Below are positions 34,599-46,597 of a stretch of DNA of 64,000 nt, piece after piece. How positions within the stretch are numbered: position 1 is the first letter of the stretch; each line of letters starts with the position of its first letter. Both the position numbers and the translations under genes were made by a program. The notes under the pieces were generated by a model that saw only the letters and a program-made list of their open reading frames with translations, ran no database searches and was not told where the DNA came from. The DNA is from Lunularia cruciata (lineage: Eukaryota; Streptophyta; Marchantiopsida; Lunulariales; Lunulariaceae): contig OX419755.1 of assembly GCA_948567375.1 (NCBI GenBank), positions 47,014,291-47,078,290 of the forward strand, read 5' to 3'.

Positions 34599-37113
34599 AT
34601 GTCTGGGGAAAGTGACGACCTATTCTCCCAATCTGCCGGCTTGTTATTTCCGGACCTCACAGACAATGGCGACGACCTCGATTTTACGAAGGATTTCTTT
34701 TCCGACGATATCAACCACTCTAGTGACCTCAATGTGAGCTTGAGTCTGTAATTTGTCAGATTGCTTGATTGGGTTACACATTTCACGTAATCTGTTGCCT
34801 GATTATTCATTTCCAGTTGGTAATCTCTTGTGCTTAATCTCCCATTTGAATGCAGGGTAACTCGTATGAGGGCATGGGAGGAGATGACTTGATAGCGGAA
34901 TTAGAGGGTCAGGATGATTTTCCGAGGTTAGGGGCGTCGGAGCTCAACGATGGGTCATCCTTCGGGGGCGTGGATGTTGACCATAAGGCCGGCATGGCAG
35001 GTCCTCCACCCACACAGAACAAGCCCTTCACACAGAATGGCCAGGTTTTGCCTACTTATGGCAACTTCCAAAAGCCGTCCGTCAGTCTGAACCATATGAA
35101 CTCCGGCTATGGAGCTAGTGGTGTATCGGACATGTACATGCACAGAAACGGGATCTCCGTCTTGTCCTCTCCTACTTCGCCCGCTCTGAAGTCAAGTGGC
35201 ATGCTGTCTCCTGGGGCCACTTCCGAGAAGCTTAATTGTTTATCGTTGGATCAAATGTATACTTCGTTTCGGCCCCCTTTCGATGTCAAAGGGAGTGTGT
35301 CCCGATCTTTCTCGAAGGGAGGGCCTTTTTCACCCGGACTAGTGCCTCACAGCCCAGCAGGAGGAGGTGACAAACGATTTTGCTCCTCTCCTCTGTCTTC
35401 TCCTACTGTGCAAGCTTCAACTCCGCATAGCAATTCAAATGGAATTTCACTATTTGTTTCTGGCAGTGGAGGACAGGAGCTTTCCAACGGAGATGGCATG
35501 CATTCATCTTCTTCCCAAACTATCCATGCTGCAGCTGAGGCTGTTTCCCCCCGTGGTTTGGTGAACGCTGAGTCGAAAGATTCCGTCGATGGTATGGTGG
35601 TGTCCGAAGGTAGCTTGAAAATTCAGCAAAACAAGCCTCTTTTCATGTCGTCTCCCGGCTTAGCTCACAGGCTGGGGTCTACTGTAGATAGTTCTGGATT
35701 TGTTCCACAAGTTGATTCAAGCGGAGATGGTCTCAGGCCACTACCTTCTTCGATGCACCCATCTCGACCCCCAATCATGCAGAGGAGTTTCAGTAGTCAC
35801 GATCTTGGCCAGCTCAGAAACTTAGCCCCTTCACCACAGGGCAGTAATGACCAAAACTCATCCTTCAGTCAACGAATGGCTCCCCTCGATACACCCAGTC
35901 GACTAAGCAACGGGAGCGGTAGTCCACATCTACAACCTCAGCTGTCAGACTTGCAAAATATCCATATGCGACCCCTTATGCAGTCCATGAGGAGGGTGCA
36001 CAGTACTGGTGACATACAGGTGCTTCTGATCTCTTTGACTCGTCTTGGATAATGGTGTCGTACACACATTTGCAGCTTGTGTTGTGAACTCATAGCCGAG
36101 GATTGCCTCTCTTGTTACCACATGACCACTTTCGCGGTGCAATTTAAGCTGCAAGGTCTCGTCTATGAGGTGAAAGTTGTACGATAAGATCTGCGGACGT
36201 TCTCCGAAGTGTGAATTGCTTTAAAGATGTCCATGTAGAGAAGTGAACCCCACGTGTACGGTCAGAGCCGAATATGCAGCCTCTAAATGTTGCTCGTGCA
36301 CTGATTTTCCAGACTTTGAATGGTATGGCTGGAGGTGCTAGCAGTCCATCGTCCCTCGATCGAAGCTACGAAGATGGTGGTTTCAAGATTGGCCGTTACA
36401 CCATGGAGGAGCGAAAGATAAGGATACATAGATACCAACAAAAGCGGACGCAGAGGAATTTCAATAAGAAGATAAAGGTTAGCTTACTTGGATCCGTCCT
36501 GTCCATGCCATAATGTTTATGATCTTTGTGATCTTCTGGTGAGCCCGGGCCCCAGGTGTGTCAATTGTGTCCTTGCTTGTGTCTTTCGTACTTCATGTAA
36601 TATGGTTTACTAGAGTAGAACGAAGTTCTAATCAGTCCGTGGTTATCTAACTCTAGCTTTGCTGATTGCGTAGTATGCTTGCCGGAAGACACTGGCAGAT
36701 AGCCGGCCTCGAGTGAGAGGACGATTCGCCAAAAATGACGAGGTGGGAGAACCATTGATAAAAGCAAAGCATGAGGATGAGGATGAGGAAGAGGTATCGG
36801 ATGTGTTCTTGATATGCATTGATATAATTCTGTTTGCTTCGCGCACATAGATCGTCTTGGATATTTCGAACAAGTGGCCGGTGCTGCGCAGATAGTGGAG
36901 TTTTTCTCTGCAACTTACAAGTATCCTTTTTTCTCTTGAACTTTCCAGGGTGACATGCTGTATGAAGATGAGGACTTCTTCGTCGACGAGGACTCTTCAG
37001 GAGATCTATCTGACGTTTTAGGAATGAACGGGGTAAAGCTAGAGCACCCTCCTACTAAGGGAGTGAAGGTAGAGCTTCACCACAGTGATCGCAACAAACT
37101 TCTTCAGACATGA
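34599..37113 (+). CDS. CCT-motif transcription regulator (CMF type), 5 exons
   Basis: A nuclear regulator with a CONSTANS/CO-like/TOC1 (CCT) domain; such proteins act in light, clock and sugar-linked transcription. Exons: 34599-34733, 34856-36019, 36313-36477, 36674-36793 and 36949-37113, all phase 0 with GT-AG introns, giving 582 residues. Residues 1-45 are acidic (SGESDDLFSQS, NGDDLDFTKDFF). Residues 46-433, all in exon 2, are Ser/Pro/Gly-rich and low in complexity. The CCT domain is at about 464-511: MEERKIRIHRYQQKRTQRNF, KKIK, then across intron 3 YACRKTLADSRPRVRGRFAK. A very acidic tail follows (HEDEDEEE, YEDEDFFVDEDSSGDLSD). No B-box is present, so it is not a CONSTANS-type protein, and no receiver domain, so not a PRR. 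The frame is intact and the gene looks functional. Confidence 0.92.
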
Positions 37114-39020
37114 CCCTAACGGGATCTGACCGTCAAGGATAACTTTTGTCTCAAGCGTTTGACATCTCAAAAAGCATCAGATGGCTGGAGTCAAGCAGGC
37201 AACTAGAAGGCTTACTGCAACATATACTACTATGGAGCCTGGATCTGAACTGTAGCACTGCTAACGGAGCATGGCCTCAATTCTTTTTTGGAAGGGATGT
37301 TGCAAGGAAGGTAGTCATAAGTAGGTGCGTTCCCAAAACTATGCCGACAGCAGGTGAGAGAGTACTTTCTGCTACTACTGGGAACATTTGTACCAATAAG
37401 CTTGAGTAGAATGCTTGCTATATAAGGTGCGCATAGGGATGTGCTTTGTTCAGTCCACTCTGCTTGTAAAGTGAGATGTGGAAGGACATCTGGGTTGGGG
37501 GACCCTGTCCTGGAGAAAAGATGCTTCACTCAAGAAGTTAAGAAGCAGCTGTAGGACTGATAAAGGAAATATTTACTCCTGTGTCACCCAGCCAGTATGC
37601 GTGGTATAGAAGCAGAAGGTGGTAATAATTTGCCCATTGTAAAGCTGAGGGCTTCTTGCAGGAATTTTTTTAACCTTTGTAAGATCAGTTGCGCTTGCAC
37701 CTTCTACATGAGCAGGTTCGCTAGTTGGTGACAATGGTGTTCATGGCCCAATATTGCAGTGACAGCGTGACCACCTGGATTGGTTATTAGAAATGGGTTG
37801 ATAGTTAGAAATTACTCGTCGAGACTCTGTGGATTACTCTGTTCCATCAATTCTAGTGTAAAATTGCTCAAGAATCGTAAAGTGAGGAGCAGTCTCCAAG
37901 ATTTGTACAGGACATAATATGCATGTAACAAAACTGCATGAGAAGACCTTGTTATGTAAAATACTGTGTCTCCACTGTGAAGTACTGACCTAGCATAGGA
38001 GGGTCAATTTGTAAACGTGTGGCGCGCAATCTGCGGATGAGTAGTTCTGTGTAAAATGGGCGTCCAATAATGTGTAATGTGGGTGTTCTTAGTCTCGAAG
38101 CGTGCACATTGGTTTTGTTGTTGTTTCTCACTCTCACACACGTGTACGTCTGCTTATAGTCCCGATCAGAGTATGGAGAACAAGTCTAGATGCAGATATA
38201 TGTAACTTTTTATAACCGTTTACATGGATGTTATTGTGCAATGCAGCCTGCTACTTTGCTGTGAACAGTAGTCTGCACATGCTTGTCAAGGTGGAACTGA
38301 GTTTCTCTAATTTGGTCGGGATAATACCTCCATCGTCTGCCCTAGCCTCCAATCTGTTCGCATGTTGAAAGAGTTGAGGTGAGATCGATAGTGAACCGGC
38401 CTTTATGAAGAAAAAGTTTCATATTGTTGTCGGCTTCCGTCTCTATCAAGTGAAGAGAGCAAAAGATGGGAAGGTGAGTAATGTTTGCGAACATTGTACA
38501 GAGATGGAACATTGAGTTTTAGTGGACATTGTACAGGCTTCAAGTGTTTGTAGTATATATTGGGAGAGTTCTCGGTTTCACGGTTGTTTACTAGTTTGTT
38601 AGCCATATGTTATTCTCATGTTTTTTCAATTATGCCTTTGCTTCAAGTTACATTCGATGCATTCTACCTTATGGATTTCTCACTATTCTAGCGTTGTGAA
38701 TCATGTACATCTTGCTTACCGATCATTTGCACTTCATGAGTTCTGGATAACCCGTTCCCAGAACGGCTTCTGTTCTCATATACCTATGTATTGGGAGTGT
38801 GGATGGTTAATATTATCATTTTACCAGGGACATTATCTGATTTTTAATATAAGTTCAAGTAACTGGTTGTGACATTAGACAAGATGATAGTCATACCTTC
38901 TGAATAACTTCCTTCTGGTTCTTTTCAAGCTTTTCCTCTATTTACACTCATGCTTACTTTCAAGCTATACACGAAATGATATTGTTACTAATCCTTGTTT
39001 TTCATCTCCATATCTGTATC
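37114..39020. other. CCT gene 3' flank, no further gene
   Basis: This contains the presumed 3' untranslated region and then sequence without a supported coding frame. Short ORFs at 37146-37409 and 38618-38872 lack any recognisable domain. Confidence 0.4.
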
Positions 39021-39025
39021 TCTAT

Positions 39026-39089
39026 AAATTCATCGGGGGCAAAAGCGAACTGGGGGCCAACCCACTTCGCTTTTGCCCCCGATAAATTT
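39026..39089. repeat. Near-perfect hairpin, 24-base arms
   Basis: The left arm, 39026-39049, contains ATCGGGGGCAAAAGCGAA. The right arm, 39066-39089, is its reverse complement with one mismatch. The loop of 16 bases is 39050-39065. The stem is GC-rich in the middle and AT-rich at the base. Confidence 0.85.
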
Positions 39090-39236
39090 GTATCAAAGTT
39101 TTAAGCGGACATGTATGCACCCTCTCAGAAGATGAGTCGGCGCGCCTGTCCGAAGAAGCAGAGGGAAGATTTAATAGCCACTCACACGAGGAACTCTTGA
39201 GTAGGCAATAACAGCATGTTAAGCAGTTCTGCGGGA

Positions 39237-39262
39237 CCGGTAGAGTTTAGGGACTCTACCGG
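39237..39262. repeat. Perfect hairpin, 10-base arms
   Basis: CCGGTAGAGT, loop TTAGGG, ACTCTACCGG. It lies about 150 bases from the larger hairpin. Confidence 0.8.
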
Positions 39263-39420
39263 ATGCCACTGTTGAGCAAGAACGTGTCTGCACCCTGAAC
39301 GTTGGCAATATTGCAGCGAAGTTGCGATATTCCACGACAGATCTAAACTTGTGCAGATTAGTGAGAGAGATATCCCTCTCCCTATTTCTAAGATCCTCCT
39401 ACTTACTACTGCCGGGAGAT

Positions 39421-39444
39421 TAGGGAGAGAAAATTCTCTCCCTA
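39421..39444. repeat. Perfect hairpin, 11-base arms
   Basis: TAGGGAGAGAA, two-base gap, TTCTCTCCCTA. The flanking stretch CTCTCCCTATTTCTAA also occurs as a direct repeat at about 39376 and 39436. Confidence 0.75.
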
Positions 39445-39544
39445 TTTCTAATATCTCACTACTTGATTCTGTGCAGACTCCAGACGTTGCTCGCTTTAGG
39501 TCAAATATGCCGACCACCGAAGTGCCACTCCTACAAGTGACTTA

Positions 39545-40807
39545 GAGTTTAGTAGCTCTTCAAAGAAGAATAGTATTCAACGACCAAGGACGGAGGAAAA
39601 CGGTTTTGAAGTTAGAACTAACGAATCTGCATAGCAAAACGGACTGCAAAACATAAAATAGATATTGACACCTAGGAGATATGAAACTCTAAGCACAAGA
39701 AGGCAAGAGACAAGGCCAAACCTAAATTAGAAATTGACACTAAGGAAAAATGAGACATTAAGCACAATAATGAAAGAAAGCAAAATTTTATTACTATGTA
39801 CACATTGGAGAGAAACAACAACCGTGAAATCCGAAGAGGGTCAAAGGTTTAGATCATAACCCAAAATATATGGAATGTGGTACTATGAAGAGACTATATG
39901 CAGTGTGAGACAATGAAGAAATTTAGAGATATGATGGAATACTAAGTTCTAAACATTATATCACTTTTGCTCATAACACAAATAAGTCAACTGAAAGATC
40001 GTGAGAACATTCATTGTCTACCTTGCTATTGCATGTATGGTGTAGACTGCAAAATTCCAGATATCAGAGTTGTGGATAAAACCTCTCAATAGAGTGTGTA
40101 GAATTTTGATTTTCTCTCATAGAGATGGTGAAGTACAAGAAGAGAAGAAAGTTGGAAGAAAGTTTATCTCTTATACAAATCTCTTATCTCTTGCCAGGGG
40201 AGGGGAGGGGGAGGGAAGTGGATGAGACGTGACAGGAGGTAGGGGCAACAATTGGAAGTATATTCTAGAATTTTAGAGAGCTCATTTATATATATCACAT
40301 GAGTGAATAGTCTAATCTATTCGTCTTTCACTTTTGGTTCCATTGGTACCTAGATTGAAGACTATGGAGAATTAAGTAGAGTTATGAATACTTTCAAGTT
40401 TTTTAGGGTTTAGAATAATTATTTCACATCAAGAGTAATGGATTCAGAATTTTCATTTCTAATCTCTTGGTATTCAAGCTTAAGTTCCATGGGAATTTAG
40501 TTTAAAAATTTTTGATATGGAAATTGAAAGTTATGAGAGTTTATAATTGTTTGGGGGTGGACAGATTGTATTTACTCATGTGAGTTACAATGTGAAGAGT
40601 GGTGGTTTTGCAGGTATGGGGAGATATGGAAAGGAGCATAGTGTGTTACGGTCGTTGTTCTTGTGCTAGCCAAGGCTATAATTCCCCATATGGGGTCATT
40701 TAGAGCAATAAGGGATACACCATGCTTGATGTATCATTGACGCTTTACCTCGCAATGGATAAAGACCCATGTGAGAAGGATACACAAGGACTATGATTGG
40801 ACTGCTT
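39545..40807. other. AT-rich DNA, no gene
   Basis: There is no supported coding frame. It contains the G-run motif at 40197-40215 and ends where a LINE-C tail begins. Confidence 0.4.
40197..40215 (+). other. G-quadruplex motif
   Basis: GGGGAGGGGAGGGGGAGGG: four G tracts of at least three separated by single A residues, the arrangement predicted to fold most stably. Confidence 0.7.
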
Positions 40808-42008
40808 GAAACAATGAAATATAAAACCCAAAGAGTCAAAAGGTTGAAAGCACAAAACAAAGCACATGAAATGTGAGCCTAGGGCATTTGACCAATTTGT
40901 AAAATACTAGTCCGATGTAAACTAATCTCGGTCATATACTTCCCTAACGCTAAAGTCTCAACCTATAAGAGAGTTGTGAAATCATTACAAGTAATCTGAT
41001 GTCTAACTCTAATCTGTAGGTAATAAGGGCACTCAATAAACACATGATGTTCATCTTCAACTTTGCTCATAATACACAATATGCAAATTCGCATGGAGTG
41101 CTCTATGTGCTACCAACGTCCTTGTTCTACTTCTAGTCTATGAAAACTAGCTCTATACATGTCTAAGTGAAGTAGAAACCCTAGCCAAGAGATAATCTTG
41201 CTCGCAATATACCAACATAAGATTTAAAAACTATTGATAGAACACCATCTTGGTACCGAGTTTCTGCCATAAGCAAAGTAAGAATTGCTCCTTGATCATC
41301 TCTCGTAGAGCAATAGGCTCCAATCTCCAATGTCGTTCATAAACATTCCACCTTGGGGCCATGCACTAGGATCTATATACCAACCAATAGATAGAGTGAC
41401 ACAAAAAGCTTGGTAGAGAAGTCTCTCATGCTCCATGGACCTCACCTTAGTGGTATATATGAGAGCTAAGAACAAAGCTTCAACCTCAAGAGGCAAAAAC
41501 CATGTTTCAGCAAGCAACAATACGTAAGGAGTTTGAGTCCTCACTCAAAGTTTGAGTCCTCACTCGAAGTTCATCACTCAAAATTTGTTGAACTTTCTCC
41601 ACCTTTTGCCACCATGTCTTCTTAGTACCTTGACCCCAAATCTGAACACCATATAGAACCACCGACTTTACAAGAGATCCGAACAACACCTCCTTCAACT
41701 CCCATGTGGTAAGATGACCAAGTTTAGAGCAATTCATGAGTGAATACAAAGCTCTAAACCCTTCATTGATTTGATTATTCACACAAGTGGACCAATTATA
41801 GTCATGAGAAAACTCAAGGCCCAAGTACTTATAAGAAGAAACTTGCTCCAAATGCTATCTATCAAAAAAGAAAGGTGTGACACCTTTTGACATCACAATC
41901 ACCTTGGACTTGTCAAGGTTCACTTCCATCTTTGTTTGATTGCAAAAGCAAAGAAAAGAATCCAACAACTTCTATAAACTCTTTGGATTGGTAAAGAGGA
42001 GCACTACT
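40808..42008 (-). mobile_element. LINE-C ORF2 C-terminal half
   Basis: Tail first (GAAACAATGAAATATAAAAC), then the C-terminal domain, the open block 41507-41851 (VSSYKYLGLEFSHDYNWST, TTWELKEVLFGSLVKSVVLY, GTKKTWWQKVEKVQ) and back to near the RT active site, where it stops at GAGGAGCACTAC. Beyond that a LINE-D piece follows. Confidence 0.8.
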
Positions 42009-43197
42009 TGGGATGTTGATGTGAGGCGAGCAACCACATCAATAGTGGTGAGACTCTATCTCTTTGTTGATCATTCCAAGGATAAAGATCAAATAGTGGG
42101 AGTGGTTAGCATCTCATGCCAGTTGTATCTTATAGTTATTTGAGATTAGTTTCCCATATCCATGTCTATTCCAAAGCTACCCCATACACTCCATGATGAG
42201 GCTAGATAGGCTTTTTGCCTACCACTTGATTGTTTGGCATGTGATCCGTTGGACAACTCAACATGGTTCTTATTCTTCTTACTCCCTTGATGGTGCCTTC
42301 CTTATGCTAGAGAGGAACGTGCAGGGCATAGAGTTTAGGGCTATTGGGCTACTAGATTTTGTCAATTTTGAGCGGGAGATTGGGCTACCTTATAGGAAGA
42401 GTCGATTGGGCTACCTTATAGGACGAGTCAATCGTTTTAGGAGATAGATTCTACTATAAAATACCACAAAGTTCACTTGATTACGACCATGTAGGACATT
42501 GGTTAGGCAAGAGCGTTTTGTAGAGTAGCACAAGTACTACACCTTTTGTCTATGGTTAGTCTCACTGCTAAGACTTTCTCTTCCCTATGCTCACTACATC
42601 TTATGGCAGGAGAGGAAGCACCATTAGAGGTTTAGATTATTAGCTTGAGTAGCTTTTATATCTTGGTAGGTTTCTTTTTGCACAAGCATTGTGCACTGCC
42701 CCTTGCCTCTCCTCAAGAGGCTTGTCAAGAATGGTATATGAGCATCATAGAGATTGCTTTTAGGCTTATGATTTTCTAGTGGATTTATTGAGCTATTCCA
42801 AGTGGCTATAGTAGTAGCAAGGATAGATATTCCTTTGTCAATTAGTCAATTGTTAGGAGCTAGTCAACTTCTCGCAATGGAGAAGAGCATGGGGAGCATT
42901 AGACTGATTGCTATTGGAGAGATCTTTTTTCACTTTATTAGCCATACCATTCTCCTTCAACATCAATCTCACTTCCAAGAGCACCTTAGTCCACATTAGT
43001 TTGGAGTAGCTACACTTGAAGGTTGCAAGGCTATTTCTCTAAGCATCAAGGCATTCCTAAATATCCATATAGTGTGGGTTATCCTACAAGTGGATGTCAA
43101 GAACACTTTTAATAGTGTCTCTTGGGCATCTATCTTTAGAGAGCTTAGGGAAGCTGGTGGATTTTTGGTGAGTCTCATTCCCTTTGTGCAGTTGTTC
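42009..43197 (+). mobile_element. LINE-D fragment with reverse transcriptase N-terminal half
   Basis: The plus-strand translation shows SMGSIRLIAIGEIFFHFI, HLSPH, stop, FGVATLEGCKA, then VDVKNTFNSVSWASIFRELR and GGFLVSLIPFVQLFYE. This RT lineage differs from LINE-C, which has FIDFKKAFDKV at the same motif. It starts and ends exactly against LINE-C sequence on both sides. Upstream frames (41940-42143, 42193-42447) may be its preceding domain, but I do not recognise them. Confidence 0.65.
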
Positions 43198-43435
43198 TAT
43201 GAGAGCTAAGAACAAAACTTTAGCCTCAAGAGGCAAAATCCCTATTTCAACAAGCAGCAATACATAAGGAGTGTGAGTCCTCACCCCAAGTTCACCATAT
43301 ACAAATATTTTTTGAGCTTTCTCTACCTTTTGCCACCATGTCTTCTTAGTACCTGGACCCCAAATATGAGCTCCATAGAGAACCTCAAACTGCACAAGAG
43401 ATCTGAACAACACCTTCTTCAACTCCCATGTTGTG
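43198..43435 (-). mobile_element. LINE-C ORF2 fragment, inverted
   Basis: Reverse-complement ORF2 blocks (FRSLVQFEVLYGAHIWGPGT, ELGVRTHTPYVLLLVEIG). On the minus strand its frame continues without a stop into antisense LINE-D sequence, giving a 170-codon chimeric ORF (43084-43596) that is not a real gene. Confidence 0.7.
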
Positions 43436-44235
43436 ATTTCAATGCTAGGATCCAAGCCTCTTAGATCCGTCAGTTGAGTGACCTTGAGAATTACCTTATT
43501 TATGCCTTGATAGACCACTCTAGTACTTTGGTCACGCTCTTCCAAAGACCTCATGTCCAACCCCATGAGTGAGAACTTTTTGAGCTTGGGTACCAATTGT
43601 AGCTTGAAGATCTTGAATGGCCTTTCTCAATTTCCTGAAAGTTGTGAGAGCACATGCTTTGCTTCTAGTGGATCAAGCACCATAGATTATATGCTCACCT
43701 CACCCATTGATATACACCTTGTTTTGGATTTTTGCTATTTTAGACCCTCAACTTGAATTTGACCATGCACCTCTATCTTGTGCAATCCTTCTTCCTTGCT
43801 CTAATAGAACCACATTACCTATTGAGCATGCCTTTAGAGTGAAACTTCATCTAGATTATCACAAGAGAGATCTATACCAACAAGCTATCCAAGAGAAATT
43901 GAGCTCTATGGAATGGAGTTTTTGACAATGTAGTGATCAGTTGGTTGCAGTTCTTCAATCTACATCCACTACTTTGTTTCCAAGAGGTTCTCATAGGAAG
44001 AGACTTGGTCTCCCTTGCAATAAGTGGTATGATCCTGACTGTAAAATGGAAAGGCTCAAAGCTATGGATAGGTCTCTTGATTAGATTGCACAAAATCAAG
44101 CTTTTGTCTCTTATAGAAAGTTGGTGAAATGCAAGAAGCGAGTATTTTTGAGACTCAAGGGAGTTGAGTTGAGCACTGAGGAGCAATCCCAAGGCTTTTT
44201 GGAAGAAAGTAACAATCAGATCTCCATCTCCATCA

Positions 44236-45207
44236 TTGGACTTGAAGGAGCTTTGTAACTATGTGAAGGATATGTACTTTTTCCCTGATGCTCCAAGCAT
44301 GGCACTTAGCCTTGGATTTGCTCTCATCATCTTTGAAGCTAATGTCAGGTACCAACTCCAAAAGTTGGCCAATGGTAAGGCTGAAGACCTTGATGGACTA
44401 TGTGTTGAAATTTTGAAGTGGAGCGGTAGCCATCTGGTTCTAATACTCACTTCTCTCTTGAATGAGGCAATCAGGTATGGCTTTCCTAATAGATGGTGCT
44501 TGAAGAAGGTAGTTCATATTCATAAGTCTGGCCAGAAAGATGTTGTCACCAATTACTATACCATACAAGTTGGTAGTATGTTTGCCAAGTTGTATGGTTG
44601 AATTTTGGAGTCTAGGTCGAGTACTTGGGCTGAAAAGTATAGAATTTGAGCTAAGTGCAAGCTGGTTTTAGAGCATGCTTTAATACCTTGGACCACCTAT
44701 TGGTACTACATGTTTTGTGGGTGGAAATCTAAGGGTGTTGGGAGAGCTCTCTATGTTTCATTTATTGATTTCAAGAAGGCCTTTGATAAGGTGCTTATGA
44801 AATCTCTAAGTGAGAGACTCATTGAAGTTGGTGTTTTAGCGGATATGATTGGTGCTATCTCTAGATTCTATGAGAAAGTGGTTGTAAGACTTTCATCTTT
44901 GAGCTCTCAAGAAATCCTTAGCAAAATGGGTGTGATTCAAGGCTGCTCTCTATCTCCAACTCTATTTAGAATCTTCATTGATGATCTAGAGAGACTATTC
45001 ATGGAAGTTGGAGCTACAAGTGTACAAGTTAGCTCTTTGATGATACATGCACTCCTTTATGCAGATGATGTAGTGCTCCTCTCCACCAATCCAAAGAGTT
45101 TACAGAAGCTCATAGACTCTCTTCTTTGCTTTTGCAATCAAACAAAGATGAAGGTGATTGTGGTGGGTTCTAAAGGTGTCACATCTTTCTTTTTTGATGG
45201 ACAGTAG
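44236..45207 (+). pseudogene. LINE-C reverse transcriptase
   Basis: Two open stretches (44236-44601 and 44710-45207) carry the non-LTR RT blocks in order: LQKLANGKAEDLDGLCVEIL, LKKVVHIHKSGQKD, FIDFKKAFDKVL, GVIQGCSLSPTLFRIFIDDL, LLYADDVVLLSTN (catalytic Asp pair intact) and VIVVGSKGVTSFFFDG. The NLD(K/M)SK stretch seen in sister copies is deleted at about 45150. Confidence 0.85.
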
Positions 45208-45577
45208 TTGGATTAGGTTTCTTCTTATAAGTACTTGGGCCTTGATCATGACTTTAGTTGGTCTACTTGTGTGAAGATGAAAATCAATGCAGGGTAGAGC
45301 TTTGTATTCACTCATGAATCACTCTAAACTTGCTCATCTTACCACATGGGAATTCAAGAAGGTGTTGTTTAGATCTCTTGTGCAGTTAGTGGTTCTCTAT
45401 GGTGCTTAGATTTGGGGTCCAAGTACTAAGAAGACATGGTGGCAAAAGGTGGAGAAATTTCAGAAACTATTTTTGTGTGATGAACTTGGGGTAAGGACTC
45501 AAACTCCTTATATATTGCTGCTTGTTGAAATAGGGTTTTTGCCTCTTGAGGTTGAAGCTTTGTTCTTAGCTCTCACA

Positions 45578-45637
45578 GAACAATTGCACAAAGGGAATGA
45601 GACTCACCAAAAATCCACTAGCTTCCCTAAGCTCTCA
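45578..45637 (-). mobile_element. Short LINE-D scrap inside LINE-C
   Basis: GAACAATTGCACAAAGGGAATGAG onward is close to the reverse complement of the LINE-D end at 43138-43197. It sits between two copies of AGCTCTCACA and stays in frame with LINE-C ORF2 (LALT|EQLHKGNETHQKS). Confidence 0.75.
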
Positions 45638-46300
45638 CATATGCCACTAAGGTCCATGGAGCATGAGAGACTTCCCTACCAAGTTTTTTGTGCTACTCTA
45701 TCTATTATTGGTATACAGATCTAATTGTATGGGCCACAAGGTAGAATGTTTTTGAGCAACATTGGAGATTGGAGCCTATTGCACTACGAGAAGTGATCAA
45801 GGAGCAGTTCTTACTTTGCTTATGGTAGCAACCCTATACCAAGATGGTGTTTTATCAACAATTTGTAAATCTTATGTTGGTGTATTGTGAGCAAGATTAT
45901 CTCTTGGCTAGGATTTCCACTTCACTTAGACATGTTATTGCTTAGTATAGAACTAGCTCTCATAGACTAGAAGTAGAACAAGGACGTTGGTAGCATATAG
46001 ATCACTCTATGCAACTTTTCATATTGTGTACTATGAGCAAAAGATGAGCACTATGTGTTTGTTGAGTGCCCTTGTTATTTATAGATCAGGGTCAAACATC
46101 AGATTAGTTGTAGTGATTTCTCAGCACTCTTACACATTGATGCTTTAGCATTAGAGAAGTATATGACCAAGGTTAGGTTACATTGTAATAGTTTGTAATA
46201 GATTGGTCAGCTGTCCTAGGCTCACATTTCATGTGTTTTGTATTGTTTTTTTAGCCTTTTGACTCTTTAGGTCTTCCAAGCTTTATAGTTCATTGTTTCA

Positions 46301-46597
46301 ACTCCTCCAATCTTCAACCATTGGTATTGTCCACTTGATCCTTGGCCTATCAAAGAGACTGATTTTTCAAAGCCAAATCTTACATAAGTAGCAATACTTC
46401 CAAAGCCCCTTCCTTTGTGTTGCCTTTGCTTGTTCTAGATTGAACCAAAAAGAATAAAACCTTCAATATCTTGAATGGTGTTTCCTTCATGTCATCATCC
46501 CACAAAGGCTTAGCGCTTGAGTACTTGGTATGTGTGAGGTCATGAATATTCCAAAACAACACTCTAAGGGTCTTGAATTGCTATGCAACAACTGAGC
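46301..46597 (-). mobile_element. LINE-C endonuclease N-terminal fragment, inverted
   Basis: Reverse complement of the start of ORF2; the minus-strand frame at 46380-46562 gives MLFWNIHDLTHTKYSSAKPL, the first endonuclease block. It directly follows the tail of the preceding copy. Confidence 0.7.

Larger units (their letters stand above)
43436..46300 (+). mobile_element. Longest LINE-C ORF2 copy (endonuclease end to tail)
   Basis: Starts inside the endonuclease at the D-F-N-A-R block (GATTTCAATGCTAGGATCC), then the STIDYMLTSP block, the FDHAPLSCAILL block, an inter-domain region and the full RT. The C-terminal cysteine/histidine domain follows, ending at a tail near 46300. Several frameshifts and stops are present. 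It is the best template here for defining the family. Confidence 0.85.

Noticed and set aside
43084-43596. A 170-codon minus-strand ORF as a gene
   Set aside because: It reads through three pieces: antisense endonuclease, inverted LINE-C ORF2 and antisense LINE-D. It is a chance chimera.
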